Assembly (NCBI GenBank): GCA_026197075.1
Contig: JAPHQV010000001.1
Location: forward strand, 1 to 63,020
DNA from: Gammaproteobacteria bacterium
Lineage (GTDB): Bacteria > Pseudomonadota > Gammaproteobacteria > DSM-19610
Reading direction: 5' to 3'
Length of the DNA stretch: 63,020 bases
In this document: positions 1 to 9,337 of the stretch, one piece after another
Layout of the letters: each line of letters begins with the position of its first letter
Numbering within the stretch: the first letter of the stretch is position 1
Position numbers and translations under genes: made by a program
Notes under the pieces: generated by a model
What the model saw: only the letters and a program-made list of their open reading frames with translations
Database searches by the model: none
What the model was told of the DNA's origin: nothing

Positions 1-161
1 TCGATGATGCCCTGCTCGTTGACCTTGATCTGCAGCTTCATCACGTCGCCGCAGGCCGGTGCGCCCACCATGCCGGTGCCCACACCACTGTCATGCTTGT
101 CGAAGGATCCCACGTTGCGCGGGTTCTCGTAGTGGTCCAGTACTTTTTCGCTATAGGCCAT
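1..161 (-). CDS. iscU: IscU Fe-S cluster scaffold (5' part, runs off the left edge)
   Basis: IscU is the cytoplasmic scaffold on which [2Fe-2S] clusters are built before transfer to apo-proteins. Only the first 53 codons are here. They begin MAYSEKVLDHYENPRNVG and include the GAPACGD segment, whose Cys37 is the first cluster ligand; the other ligands lie beyond the window. The match to enterobacterial IscU is nearly residue for residue. The ATG at 161-159 is preceded by a GGAGAG ribosome site. The gene lies 115 bases downstream of iscR on the same strand, and no iscS lies between them, unlike the usual iscR-iscS-iscU order. Confidence 0.96.
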   Translation of the reverse strand, partial: MAYSEKVLDHYENPRNVGSFDKHDSGVGTGMVGAPACGDVMKLQIKVNEQGII

Positions 162-199
162 GGTGCTTAACTCTCCTGCAGATCAGACTGCAAGTCCAC

Positions 200-228
200 C
201 TGTAGGTTGGGCTGAAGCCCGACTACAG
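200..228. repeat. Palindromic intergenic repeat between iscR and iscU
   Basis: A short imperfect palindrome bounded by CTGTAG and CTACAG, with the inner segment GGGCTGAAGCCC. It lies in the iscR-iscU gap, where iscS is usually found. A related element with the same TTCAGCC core lies at 26707-26771, so this is a dispersed family in this genome. Confidence 0.6.
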
Positions 229-276
229 ACAGACCTGCAGAAAAATCATGGTTATGTAATGACGTCAGCTGCCGGC

Positions 277-729
277 TCAGGCCGCGCTGCGCTGGAAGCT
301 TGGCGTGAAGGCCGGCCGCTCCGTGCCCGTGGGTGCGGAGCGCTGCTGGTCGATGGCATCGGCCAAGCTGATGTCGTCCAGGAAGCCATACATGCGGTCG
401 CTCAGGCGGTTCCACATCACCAGGCTCTGGGCCCATTCCTCGCCGGGGATGGGTTCGCGGCGGGTGGGCAGCACATCATCCACGGCTTCCAGGATCTGGG
501 CAATACTGATTTCGCTGGCAGGGCGTCGCAGGCAGTAGCCGCCACCGGGACCACGCAGACCGGTGACCAGGCCGCTCTTGCGCAGGCGCGCGAACAGCTG
601 CTCAAGGTAGGAAACGGATATGGACTGCTCGACCGAGATGTCCGCCAGGGTAACGGGACCATCGCGGTGGCGCAGGGCGAGTTCCATCATCGCGGTTATG
701 GCATGACGGCCTTTGGTGGAAAGTTTCAT
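277..729 (-). CDS. iscR: IscR-type Rrf2 family regulator lacking the cluster cysteines
   Basis: An Rrf2-family winged-helix repressor of the isc operon, 150 residues. The DNA-binding half (about residues 1-75) is very close to E. coli IscR: MKLSTKGRHAITAMMELAL, SYLEQLFARLRKSGLV, and GPGGGY in the wing. The [2Fe-2S] loop is different. Between EAVDD and the LSDRMYGFL helix, E. coli has three cysteines and a histidine; here the stretch reads TRREPIPGEEWAQSLVMW, shorter and without Cys or His. The only cysteine nearby is in the wing (GGYC). The chosen ATG (729-727) follows a GAGAGG ribosome site and matches the family N-terminus; the longer reading from 789 has no support. It probably responds to something other than its own cluster, or is a permanently apo-like form. 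Confidence 0.88.
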   Translation of the reverse strand: MKLSTKGRHAITAMMELALRHRDGPVTLADISVEQSISVSYLEQLFARLRKSGLVTGLRGPGGGYCLRRPASEISIAQILEAVDDVLPTRREPIPGEEWAQSLVMWNRLSDRMYGFLDDISLADAIDQQRSAPTGTERPAFTPSFQRSAA

Positions 730-813
730 GGCAAACCTCTCAGTTTTCACGGTTAAAGAGTAGCGCGAGAAGGTATCTGGATTCCCCATCGCAGTGATGG
801 GAATAGTTTTATA

Positions 814-837
814 ATACTTGACTTAATTAGTCAAGAT
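814..837 (-). promoter_or_regulatory. IscR type-1-like operator over the iscR promoter
   Basis: A perfect inverted repeat, CTTGACT-N5-AGTCAAG (817-835), resembles the E. coli type-1 IscR site. Read on the minus strand it contains TTGACT followed about 15 bases later by TATAAA, so the operator would cover the -35 region of an iscR promoter. It lies about 90 bases upstream of the iscR start. Confidence 0.7.
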
Positions 838-1003
838 TAAATTCCGACCATTTCTGTCAACCACTCCCGGGGCGCCGGCTGGTTGCCGCCCGAGTGAAAA
901 TTCAGCAATATAGGGCCCGAGGCTGAAATTTTCCGGATTACAGAGCCTTAACCAGGGCGACCGGGTATAAAAAATAGACAATACCGCGAGGAGTGGAGTG
1001 ACA

Positions 1004-1465
1004 ATGGCTGCAAACGAGCAAGACAAGCTGAAACAGGAACGGCGTGGCGCGGTTCGGGACAAACTGGCAACCCTGGTGCAGACCCGCACCGAGGCCCTGG
1101 CATTGTTCAGCGACCTGATCAGCCGTCGACCCTTTGCCGTGGACCCCGAGGTTCGGAACGCCCTGCAGGAATTCTGTGAGGCGCTCATCGACTATACCGC
1201 CAGTGCCCACTTTCAGCTCTACCGCTTCCTGGAAACCAATATCGAACGGCGCGAACCCGTATTGAAGGTGGCCGACGAGGTGTATCCCCATATCGTGCGT
1301 ACCACGGATGCCATCCTGGAATTCAATGACAAGTACGAAAAGGCCCCCCTGGAAGACTGTGTCGACTGCCTGCCAGAGGACCTGTCGCGCCTCGGCGAGG
1401 CCCTGGCGGACCGCATCCAGCTCGAAGACCGCATGATCGGGGTGCTGTCCGGCGCCCGTCACTGA
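1004..1465 (+). CDS. rsd: Rsd/AlgQ family anti-sigma-70 regulator
   Basis: A 153-residue all-helical protein of the Rsd/AlgQ family, cytoplasmic proteins that bind region 4 of the housekeeping sigma-70 factor and free core RNA polymerase for alternative sigma factors. Family features seen: a basic N-terminal helix, the DLISRRPF segment near residue 42, FCEALIDYTASAHFQLYRFL in the middle, and the ADEVYPHI motif. Length is typical. The ATG at 1004 is chosen because GAGGAG lies 10 bases upstream; a GTG at 998 in the same frame is possible. The gene diverges from iscR and its last 7 bases overlap the convergent gene. Confidence 0.88.
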   Translation: MAANEQDKLKQERRGAVRDKLATLVQTRTEALALFSDLISRRPFAVDPEVRNALQEFCEALIDYTASAHFQLYRFLETNIERREPVLKVADEVYPHIVRTTDAILEFNDKYEKAPLEDCVDCLPEDLSRLGEALADRIQLEDRMIGVLSGARH

Positions 1466-2103
1466 TCCTCTCCCTCCACTAACTGGCGCGCCTGTTCCTT
1501 GGACAGGTAGCGCCAGGGCCTTGGCACCAACCCCGGTACCCGCGCCCGGTAGCGCAGGTAGACCTCGCCCAGTTCGCGCACCAGCTTCCGTTCTTCCAGG
1601 TGCGAACCTGCCACCAGGTAGGCGGTGATCCACAGGGCCGATACCAGTCCGGCGGCATTCATGTCCCGCGTCCAGAGGATCACCAACCCGAAGCTGTACC
1701 AGGGATGGCGCACGAAGCGGTGCCAGAAGGAGAGCCCGAATTCACCTGGTCGGGTCCGGCGCTCCCGCCACTGACGCAGACCGAGGAAATCCAGCTTGTC
1801 GTAGGCACGGCTGCTGTGCAGGAAGCCCAGCAGGGCCAGCAGGGCCAGGCCGTTGGCCAGCCAGGCCCAGCCACCTGACCAGCGCCACAACAGCGGCCCC
1901 GGGTATTGCAGGAACAGCCACAGGGGAACGCCGAGCAGCACCAGGGCCAGCAGGTTGTAGCCCAGCCGGTAGCCGGGCCGCAGGCGCGGCCAGTGCCGGG
2001 CCACCCAGTCCTTGCTGGCAGGGCTGGCCAGTAGCGAATGCAGCCCGAAATACACCAGCCAGGCCAGGCTCAGATAAATCAATAAGATGTGATGTTCATC
2101 CAT
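1459..2103 (-). CDS. NnrU/isoprenylcysteine-methyltransferase-like membrane protein
   Basis: A 214-residue inner-membrane protein with about five hydrophobic segments (residues 6-25, 47-66, 78-95, 135-150, 152-165). The C-terminal half has the pattern of the NnrU/PEMT/ICMT superfamily: SFWHRFVRHPWYSFGLV, then SHLEERKLVRELGEVYLRYR, where family members place the SAM and membrane-methyl-acceptor residues. The substrate cannot be told from sequence. It is convergent with rsd, overlapping its stop by 7 bases, and stands alone on its strand. Confidence 0.75.
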   Translation of the reverse strand: MDEHHILLIYLSLAWLVYFGLHSLLASPASKDWVARHWPRLRPGYRLGYNLLALVLLGVPLWLFLQYPGPLLWRWSGGWAWLANGLALLALLGFLHSSRAYDKLDFLGLRQWRERRTRPGEFGLSFWHRFVRHPWYSFGLVILWTRDMNAAGLVSALWITAYLVAGSHLEERKLVRELGEVYLRYRARVPGLVPRPWRYLSKEQARQLVEGEDQ

Positions 2104-2223
2104 GGGCAGGCTGATCGTGTCGAGGTTAATTCAAAGCTTGAGAATATACTGATATACTTACCGGCTAAATCTTTTTCGTGCGCCAAGGGCGCGTAAGCCA
2201 ACACCCCGACCGAGGATTACAGT

Positions 2224-3261
2224 ATGGATCACGGCACCACCCTGACCCAGTTCATTATCGAGGAGCAGCGTCGCATCCCTGGCGCCACGGGTGATTTCAC
2301 CTCCCTGCTCAACGACGTGCTCACCGCCTGCAAGAAGATCGCCTGCGCCGTCAACCGCGGTGGCCTGATCGGCATCCTGGGCTCCGCCGGCAGCGAGAAT
2401 GTTCAGGGCGAGACCCAGAAGAAGCTCGACATTATCTCCAACGACGTCATGGTCAACTCCCTGGAATGGACCGGTCACCTGGCCGGCATGGCCTCCGAAG
2501 AGATGGATGATCCCCTGTCCATTCCCGATATGTATCCGCGTGGCAAGTACCTCATCCTGTTCGATCCCCTGGACGGCTCCTCCAACATCGACGTGAACGT
2601 CTCGGTGGGTACCATTTTCTCCATCCTGCGCGCCCCCGAAGGTTGCGAGAACCCGACGGTGGAGGACTTCCTGCAGCCCGGCACCAAGCAGATCTGCGCC
2701 GGCTACGCGGTGTACGGACCGGCCACCATGCTGGTGCTGACCTCCGGTCACGGCGTCAACGGTTTCACCCTGGACCGCTCCATCGGCGAGTTCATCCTGT
2801 CCCACCCGGACATGACCATCCCCGCCGATACCCGCGAGTTTGCCATCAACATGTCCAACCAGCGCCACTGGGAAGCCCCCGTCAAGCGCTACGTGGACGA
2901 GTGCATCCAGGGCCAGGAAGGCCCCCGTGGCGAGGATTTCAACATGCGCTGGATCGCCTCCATGGTGGCCGAGGTGCACCGCATCCTCACCCGTGGCGGC
3001 ATCTTCATGTATCCCATCGATGAGAAGCTCAAGTCCAAGGGCCAGGACGGCAAGCTGCGCCTGATGTACGAGGCCAACCCCATGGGCTTCATCGTCGAGC
3101 AGGCCGGCGGCGCCTGCAGCACCGGCCGCGAACGCATCATGGAACTCGAGCCCACCGGTCTGCACCAGCGCGTACCCGTGATCCTCGGCTCCCGTAACGA
3201 AGTGGAACGGGTGGTGGCCTACCATCGCGAAACTGATGGCGGTAAGCAGCAGGTGGCGTGA
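2224..3261 (+). CDS. fbp: Fructose-1,6-bisphosphatase, class 1
   Basis: Hydrolyses fructose-1,6-bisphosphate to fructose-6-phosphate in gluconeogenesis and, in autotrophs, the Calvin cycle. The protein is 345 residues, normal for class 1 enzymes. The metal/phosphate motif [11 protein letters not shown] is at about residues 114-124, and the substrate-binding [14 protein letters not shown] and [16 protein letters not shown] segments follow. The ATG is preceded by GAGGA. The gene is monocistronic, closed by a strong hairpin terminator. An autotrophic role is an inference from the probable lineage only. Confidence 0.97.
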   Translation: MDHGTTLTQFIIEEQRRIPGATGDFTSLLNDVLTACKKIACAVNRGGLIGILGSAGSENVQGETQKKLDIISNDVMVNSLEWTGHLAGMASEEMDDPLSIPDMYPRGKYLILFDPLDGSSNIDVNVSVGTIFSILRAPEGCENPTVEDFLQPGTKQICAGYAVYGPATMLVLTSGHGVNGFTLDRSIGEFILSHPDMTIPADTREFAINMSNQRHWEAPVKRYVDECIQGQEGPRGEDFNMRWIASMVAEVHRILTRGGIFMYPIDEKLKSKGQDGKLRLMYEANPMGFIVEQAGGACSTGRERIMELEPTGLHQRVPVILGSRNEVERVVAYHRETDGGKQQVA

Positions 3262-3276
3262 ACCCAGTGCTAACCC

Positions 3277-3310
3277 AATGAAAAAGGCGGCTTAGGCCGC
3301 CTTTTTCATT
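3277..3310 (+). terminator. Rho-independent terminator of fbp
   Basis: A 15-base perfect stem (AATGAAAAAGGCGGC / GCCGCCTTTTTCATT) with loop TTAG, starting 15 bases after the fbp stop. A-tract and T-tract on the two sides make it potentially bidirectional. Confidence 0.9.
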
Positions 3311-3355
3311 GGTGGCAAATGCGCTAGATTGCATCTTTCATTCCGGCACTATTCG

Positions 3356-3379
3356 TCATTCCGGCGAATGCCGGAATCC
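3356..3379. repeat. REP-like palindrome, CATTCCGGC family
   Basis: The palindrome CATTCCGGCGAATGCCGGAAT lies just upstream of mazG. The same unit occurs at 41601-41622. It makes an artificial N-terminal extension (RRMPES) in the mazG frame. Confidence 0.75.
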
Positions 3380-3397
3380 ATGTGTAAGGTCATTTCT

Positions 3398-4207
3398 ATG
3401 AACCACCATTTGCCCGAAAGCAAAGACATCCAGCGCCTGCTCGACATCATGGCACGGCTGCGCGATCCCGATGGCGGCTGTCCCTGGGACCGCGAGCAGG
3501 ACTTCGCCTCCATTGCGCCCTACACCATCGAGGAGGCCTACGAGGTGGCGGAGGCCATTGCGCACCAGGACGAAGAGGAACTGCGCGACGAACTTGGTGA
3601 CCTGCTGTTCCAGGTGGTGTTCCATGCGCGCATGGCCGAGGAACGCGACTGGTTCGGCTTCGACGACGTGGTGGAGGCCATCTGTGACAAGATGATCCGC
3701 CGCCATCCCCATGTGTTCGCCGATGCGGAAGTGGCCGACGCCCGTGAACAGACCGAGGCCTGGGAGGACATGAAGGCGCGCGAACGGGCGCGCAAGCAGC
3801 AGGACAGCAGCATCCTGGCCGGCGTCTCACTGGCCCTGCCGGGGCTGACCCGCGCGCGCAAGCTGCAGGCCCGTGCCGCGCGCGTCGGCTTCGATTGGCC
3901 GGAACAATCCGGCGTACTGGCCAAGGTCCACGAGGAGTTACGGGAAGTGGAACAGGCGCTGGAGAGCGGCACCACGGAGGCCATCGAGGAGGAACTGGGC
4001 GACCTGTTGTTCGCCGTGGTCAACCTGGCGCGTCACCGGGAGGTGGACCCGGAAGCGGCGGTGCGTGCCGCCAACAGCAAGTTCACGCACCGCTTCCAGC
4101 GCATGGAGCAATGGGCGAAGGAATCCTGCAACGACCTGTCAGGCCTTGCTGCGGAAGCCATGGATGCCCTTTGGGAAAAAGCAAAGCAGGAGGAGCGGGG
4201 CGGCTGA
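3398..4207 (+). CDS. mazG: Nucleoside triphosphate pyrophosphohydrolase MazG
   Basis: MazG hydrolyses (d)NTPs to monophosphate and pyrophosphate, cleaning nucleotide pools and influencing ppGpp in some bacteria. Two tandem MazG domains are seen, each with the metal-binding EExxE...ExxD pattern: EEAYEVAEAI...DELGDLLFQVVFHA (about residues 40-75) and HEELREVEQAL...EELGDLLFAVVNLA (about 180-215). CPWDREQ near residue 28 is a family signature. The ATG at 3398 is chosen (269 residues); the longer reading from 3329 only translates the palindromic repeat. Confidence 0.95.
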   Translation: MNHHLPESKDIQRLLDIMARLRDPDGGCPWDREQDFASIAPYTIEEAYEVAEAIAHQDEEELRDELGDLLFQVVFHARMAEERDWFGFDDVVEAICDKMIRRHPHVFADAEVADAREQTEAWEDMKARERARKQQDSSILAGVSLALPGLTRARKLQARAARVGFDWPEQSGVLAKVHEELREVEQALESGTTEAIEEELGDLLFAVVNLARHREVDPEAAVRAANSKFTHRFQRMEQWAKESCNDLSGLAAEAMDALWEKAKQEERGG

Positions 4208-4219
4208 CGTCCCCCCCCC

Positions 4220-4287
4220 TGTAGGAGCGGCCTTCGGCCGCGAACGCTGGTGGCACACCGGTTCGCGGCCAGAGGCCGTTCCTACAG
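4220..4287. repeat. Paired REP palindrome, GTAGGAGCGGCC family
   Basis: Inverted arms CTGTAGGAGCGGCC... and ...GGCCGTTCCTACAG enclose GGCCGCGAACG and GTTCGCGGCC. Related pairs lie at 7828-7900 and 49837-49901. The right arm runs into the thioredoxin gene and supplies its stop codon. Confidence 0.85.
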
Positions 4288-4632
4288 GCGCGCGTGTTTG
4301 GTAATAAAGTCGATCACGAACTGGAAGGACTGGGCGCTGCTGAAGCGACCCTGTACCTCACCGTCCTGGAACAGCAGGATGGTGGGGAAGCCGCGCACCT
4401 GGTGCCGGCCGGCGATCTTCATGTTATCCCCTTCGTCCACTTCCACCTTGGCCAGGGCCACGGCGCCGTCATGGTGCTGGATCACCTTGTCCAGCACCGG
4501 CGCCAGCGCCAGGCAGGGCGGGCACCAGTCGGCCCACAGGTCCACCAGGATGGGGCGCTGGCGCGAGGCCTCGATGACCTTCGCGTCGAAGTCTTCCAGG
4601 TTTACGTCGAAGATGTGCGGACTTGTGCTCAT
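4282..4632 (-). CDS. Thioredoxin-domain protein with a WCPPC active site
   Basis: A 116-residue cytoplasmic thioredoxin-fold protein without signal peptide. The redox motif is [18 protein letters not shown] near residues 33-50, so the usual WCGPC is replaced by WCPPC, which would change redox potential or partner choice. The cis-proline segment GFPTILLF is present at about residues 80-87. The closest general description is a thioredoxin or the N-terminal half of the YbbN co-chaperone, but the long YbbN C-terminal part is absent. The stop codon lies inside the REP palindrome at 4220-4287. tRNA-Pro is just upstream on the same strand. Confidence 0.85.
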   Translation of the reverse strand: MSTSPHIFDVNLEDFDAKVIEASRQRPILVDLWADWCPPCLALAPVLDKVIQHHDGAVALAKVEVDEGDNMKIAGRHQVRGFPTILLFQDGEVQGRFSSAQSFQFVIDFITKHARL

Positions 4633-4685
4633 GGAACGGCCATAAAAAATCCGGCTTGTGGCCGGATTCTGCTAAACAGGGAATT

Positions 4686-4762
4686 TGGTCGGGCATGCAG
4701 GATTTGAACCTGCGACCCCCTCGTCCCGAACGAGGTGCGCTACCAGGCTGCGCCAATGCCCG
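4686..4762 (-). tRNA. tRNA-Pro (anticodon CGG)
   Basis: A complete 77-base cloverleaf on the minus strand: acceptor CGGGCAT pairs with ATGCCCG, the anticodon arm is CCTCG-TTCGGGA-CGAGG with anticodon CGG, and the T arm contains GGTTCAAATCC. The CCA end is encoded. It lies 2 bases from the ispB stop, so it could be cotranscribed with ispB. Confidence 0.97.
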
Positions 4763-4764
4763 AG

Positions 4765-5781
4765 TCAGTAGTTCCGGTTGACGGAGAACTCCGCCAGCCC
4801 ATACAAGGCATCCTTGTAGGGTGACTCCGGGAGTGGTGCCAGTGCTGCGATTGCCAGGTCGGCCTCCTCCCGCGCGGATTGCGAAGTGTACGCGATGGCC
4901 TGGGTGGATTCAATGGCGGCCCGGACCTCCTCGATACGCTCCAGGCCGCCTTTTTCGATGGCGTTGCGGATGATTTCGGCCTGCTCCGGGGTGCCGTTGC
5001 GCATGGCGTGGATGAGCGGCAGGGTGGGCTTGCCCTCGGCCAGGTCGTCGCCCAGGTTCTTGCCCATCTCCGCCGCCGAAGCGCTGTAGTCCAGGGCATC
5101 GTCGATGAGCTGGAAGGCGGTGCCCAGGTGCATGCCGTAACGGGCCATGGCCTGTTCGATGACCTCCGGTTGCCCGCCCAGCACGGCGCCGAGTTGCGCG
5201 GCGGCCTCGAACAGCTTGGCGGTCTTGTAGCGGATCACCTCGCGATAGCGTTCCTCGCTGGTGTCGGCGTCGTGGCAGTTGAGCAGTTGCAGCACCTCGC
5301 CCTCGGCGATGATGTTGGTGGTGTGGGAGAGGATCTCCATGACCCGCATGCTGCCCAGGCCGACCATCATTTCGAAGGCGCGGGAGTAGAGGAAATCACC
5401 CACCAGTACGCTGGCCTCGTTGCCCCAGATGGCATTGGCGGTCTGCTGGCCGCGGCGCAGCACGGAGGCGTCCACCACGTCGTCGTGGAGCAGGGTGGCG
5501 GTGTGGATGAACTCGATGATGGCGGCCAGGTGGATATGCTGCTCGCCCTGGTAGTCGCAGGCCCGGGCCGCCAGCAGCACCAAAAGCGGGCGCAGGCGCT
5601 TGCCGCCGCTGTTAACAATGTACTGGCCCAGCTGATTGATCAGCACCACCTCGGAGCGCAGCTGCTCGTGGATATAATGGTCCACGGCCCGGGCATCCGC
5701 TGCGGTGAGCGCGCGGATGTTGTCGAGGTCGATTGTAGTGCTTTGATTAGAAAGCGTTTCTTGCATTCGTGGCATGGGCAT
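4765..5781 (-). CDS. ispB: Octaprenyl diphosphate synthase
   Basis: A trans-polyprenyl diphosphate synthase that makes the ubiquinone side chain from FPP and IPP. It has both aspartate-rich motifs, LLHDDVVD at about residues 98-104 and QLIDDALDY near 224-232, plus GGKRLRP near residue 59. Length 338 is close to E. coli IspB. Several ATGs lie close together; MQETLSN at 5766 is as likely a start as 5781, and none has a good ribosome site. It diverges from rplU, as ispB does in E. coli and Pseudomonas. Confidence 0.95.
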   Translation of the reverse strand: MPMPRMQETLSNQSTTIDLDNIRALTAADARAVDHYIHEQLRSEVVLINQLGQYIVNSGGKRLRPLLVLLAARACDYQGEQHIHLAAIIEFIHTATLLHDDVVDASVLRRGQQTANAIWGNEASVLVGDFLYSRAFEMMVGLGSMRVMEILSHTTNIIAEGEVLQLLNCHDADTSEERYREVIRYKTAKLFEAAAQLGAVLGGQPEVIEQAMARYGMHLGTAFQLIDDALDYSASAAEMGKNLGDDLAEGKPTLPLIHAMRNGTPEQAEIIRNAIEKGGLERIEEVRAAIESTQAIAYTSQSAREEADLAIAALAPLPESPYKDALYGLAEFSVNRNY

Positions 5782-5978
5782 GGGGTGCGTAACCCGGGTT
5801 GGTGGCCGGGGGGTCCTGTGCCGTCCCCGGGCCGGGGGTCATGGGCTTGCCGTCAGGCCGGGAAGTGTACCCCGGAAGCCGGACGGGCACCAGATGAATC
5901 GGGTTTGACCGCCGGGCCGGGAGCCTATAGAATTGCCGGTCTTTCGGGCTGCTGTAATTACGTTTTGGAGATTCAGCC

Positions 5979-6290
5979 ATGTATGCGGTAATCAAGACCG
6001 GTGGCAAACAATACCGGGTTGCAAAGGGTGACACCCTGCGCGTGGAAAAGCTCGCCGGCGCCGAAGGCGATGCCGTGGAGCTGGACAAGGTGCTGATGGT
6101 AGCCGATGGCGACGACATCAAGGTCGGCGCCCCCTACCTGGACGGCAGCAAGGTGACGGCCACGGTCAAGGCCCAGGGCCGCGGCAAGAAGGTGGAGATC
6201 ATCAAGTTCCGCCGCCGCAAGCACCACATGAAGCGCCAGGGACATCGTCAGTCCTACACTGAACTGGAAATCACCGGTATCACCGGCTGA
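5979..6290 (+). CDS. rplU: 50S ribosomal protein L21
   Basis: A 103-residue large-subunit protein that binds 23S rRNA. It starts [14 protein letters not shown] and contains the basic [16 protein letters not shown] tail characteristic of L21. A GGAG site lies 8 bases before the ATG. It is first gene of the conserved rplU-rpmA pair, 17 bases upstream of rpmA. Confidence 0.99.
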   Translation: MYAVIKTGGKQYRVAKGDTLRVEKLAGAEGDAVELDKVLMVADGDDIKVGAPYLDGSKVTATVKAQGRGKKVEIIKFRRRKHHMKRQGHRQSYTELEITGITG

Positions 6291-6307
6291 GCACGAGGTA
6301 GAGCAAC

Positions 6308-6565
6308 ATGGCACACAAAAAGGCAGGCGGCAGTACCCGTAACGGCCGCGATTCGGAAAGCAAACGCCTGGGCGTGAAGATGTACGGTGGCCAGACCGTT
6401 TCCGCCGGTAACATCATCGTGCGGCAGCGTGGCACCCGCTTCCACCCCGGCCTGAACGTGGGCTGCGGCAAGGATCACACCCTGTTCGCCAAGGCCGACG
6501 GCGTGGTGACCTTCGTGGTGCGCGGTGACAAGAACCGCAAGTTCGTGGACGTGGTCACGAACTGA
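6308..6565 (+). CDS. rpmA: 50S ribosomal protein L27
   Basis: An 85-residue protein whose N-terminal tail reaches the peptidyl-transferase centre. It starts [16 protein letters not shown] and keeps the [10 protein letters not shown] and [10 protein letters not shown] segments. Cotranscribed with rplU and followed by a strong terminator, so obgE has a separate promoter. Confidence 0.99.
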   Translation: MAHKKAGGSTRNGRDSESKRLGVKMYGGQTVSAGNIIVRQRGTRFHPGLNVGCGKDHTLFAKADGVVTFVVRGDKNRKFVDVVTN

Positions 6566-6589
6566 TCGCGACGACATGACGCGATTCTG

Positions 6590-6617
6590 AAAGCCCCGTT
6601 TCGTGCGGGGCTTTTTT
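6590..6617 (+). terminator. Terminator of rplU-rpmA
   Basis: AAAGCCCCG...CGGGGCTTTTTT, a 9-base stem with a 7-base loop followed by a T run, 25 bases after the rpmA stop. Confidence 0.93.
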
Positions 6618-6657
6618 GTTTGCATGAGCAGTGTGTCATATGGCCTGGTGGCCACGG

Positions 6658-7825
<1,168 letters not shown>

Positions 7826-7827
7826 TA

Positions 7828-7900
7828 CCTGCAGGAGCGGGCTCTGCCCGCGAATTGGCGAACCTCAAAACCCTTCGCGGGCAGAGCCCGCTCCTGCAGG
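7828..7900. repeat. REP pair with perfect 27-base arms
   Basis: Arms 7828-7854 and 7874-7900 are perfect reverse complements (outer CCTGCAGGAGCGGGCTC, inner GCCCGCGAA) around a 19-base loop, immediately after obgE. It belongs to the GTAGGAGCGG family. It lacks a T tract, so it may act as an mRNA-stabilising end more than a terminator. Confidence 0.88.
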
Positions 7901-7951
7901 GGGATTGCATGGCAAGGCCATGTCCCGCCGCTGGCGCAAATCCCCGAGAGC

Positions 7952-8075
7952 CGGTATCTTGCCAGTCTTTACATACCACACCACACATCCATGAAAAACC
8001 GCCAGCAACTCGGAGCCAGCAAGCGCTGGGTGATCAAGGTCGGCAGCGCCCTGGTGACGGCCAACGGCCGTGGCC
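7952..8075 (+). repeat. Left copy of a 124-base direct repeat (proB 5' region)
   Basis: Matches 17380-17503 at 121 of 124 positions. It covers 39 bases upstream of the proB ATG and the first 28 codons. The identity starts and ends sharply, at C7952 and C8075, and marks the left border of the inserted segment. Confidence 0.97.
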
Positions 8076-8128
8076 AGGCGGTACTGACTGGTACTCGATA
8101 CCATCGATCTCAGATATCCCAAAATTGA
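7991..8128 (+). pseudogene. proB: Truncated proB (first 28 codons) at the island's left border
   Basis: The reading frame begins [18 protein letters not shown] exactly as the complete proB at 17419, runs to codon 28, then enters foreign sequence (QAVLTGTRYHRSQ...) and stops at 8126-8128. It would make a 45-residue peptide from the original obgE-side context. It lacks almost all of glutamate 5-kinase and cannot be active. The intact gene lies on the other side of the island. Confidence 0.95.
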
Positions 8129-8329
8129 GATTCCGGCTTTCACAAGATATTTAACATTCTGAAATTCAATCAGATGCGTATTTCCCCTTGCCCTATCAGC
8201 ACTGCGTAGATCTAGTGCCATGATATAAAGATTGGTACCTGGATTTGTAAGATTCACGGCGAAATACTAGTATTCGGGAGAATTCAAAGAACGGCAGTGC
8301 TCCAATACCAACAACACCAAGGGGGAGTC
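8129..8329. other. Left-end non-coding segment of the island
   Basis: About 200 AT-rich bases between the proB fragment and the large secreted-protein gene. No convincing gene is seen. The minus strand is open from 8257 across the repeat junction with a protein-like composition (start MNLTNPGTNLYIMALDL), but I recognise nothing and its end is antisense to the proB copy. A promoter for the downstream genes probably lies here. Confidence 0.4.
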
Positions 8330-9337
8330 ATGCAGGGACTGCATGGGCTGCAGGAATGCGGGGGCATTCGCGCGCCGATAACTAAGCGTAGTCTTTTTTT
8401 GCGCTCACGTTGCTGTTTATCTGCCATCTGTCCATTTTGCTGGCCATACCATCCATGGCCAGTGGGACGGAAATTCCGGCGGGCGACCTTGCTCCGCTCG
8501 ACAATCCTGACGGCGAGCTCAATGTCGCCGATTTTCTCATTCTTCAAAAATTTGTTCTGGGCACGTTGATCCCGACGCCGGAACAGCTCCTTATTGCCGA
8601 TGTAGCACCTCTCGGGAATCCAGACGGCGAACTGAATGCGGGTGATATGGTTGTGCTTATGCGGGCTATCCATGGCCTTGTTAGCCTGCCACCGATACAG
8701 ATCGGCCCGAACGCGCCGGTACTGACCGTTGCAAATGGGACTACTGATCAGAACCCCTATTTCTTGACGGGTGAATCAGATCCTGGCCAGGAAATCCGCA
8801 TTTACCTCAATGGTGAACCATTCGCGTCAACAGGGTCATCCGTCCTTGATGGCACCTTTGGTGTGCAACTTATTTTGGAAGATGGCGCTAACAGCATCTA
8901 TGCAGTTGTCGTTGATTCGGGGGTCGAAGGACCGCCGTCAGACATGGTTGCATTGGAGTATGAGAATAACGTTCCCCGCGATCAGGATGGCCTGATCGAT
9001 ACAAATTCTGTTTGGACACCTGGAACATCGAACGAACCGTATGTGATTGGTGCCGGCGTGACGGTGGCTCCTGATACGACGCTCACATTAATGCCGGGTA
9101 AGGTATTGAGTTTTGGAGCTGGTGCTTCACTGGTAGTCGAAGGCACCTTGGAGGTGAAAGGTACAGCATCTAATCCAGTCAGGTTTACATCCGGCTCCAT
9201 ATGGCCAGCCAGGGGGGATTGGGAAGGGATAAATGTAAAACCAGATAGTGGCGGCGCCGTGATTGATGGTGCGATTATCGAGTATGCAAGAAACGGGATA
9301 AGTGGAGAGTTCCTTCGAAAAAGTGGACACCCATTGG

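Noticed and set aside
2158-3225. 355-codon minus-strand frame
   Set aside because: Antisense shadow of fbp.
4469-4756. Minus-strand frame of 95 codons
   Set aside because: It translates tRNA-Pro and part of the thioredoxin gene in another frame.
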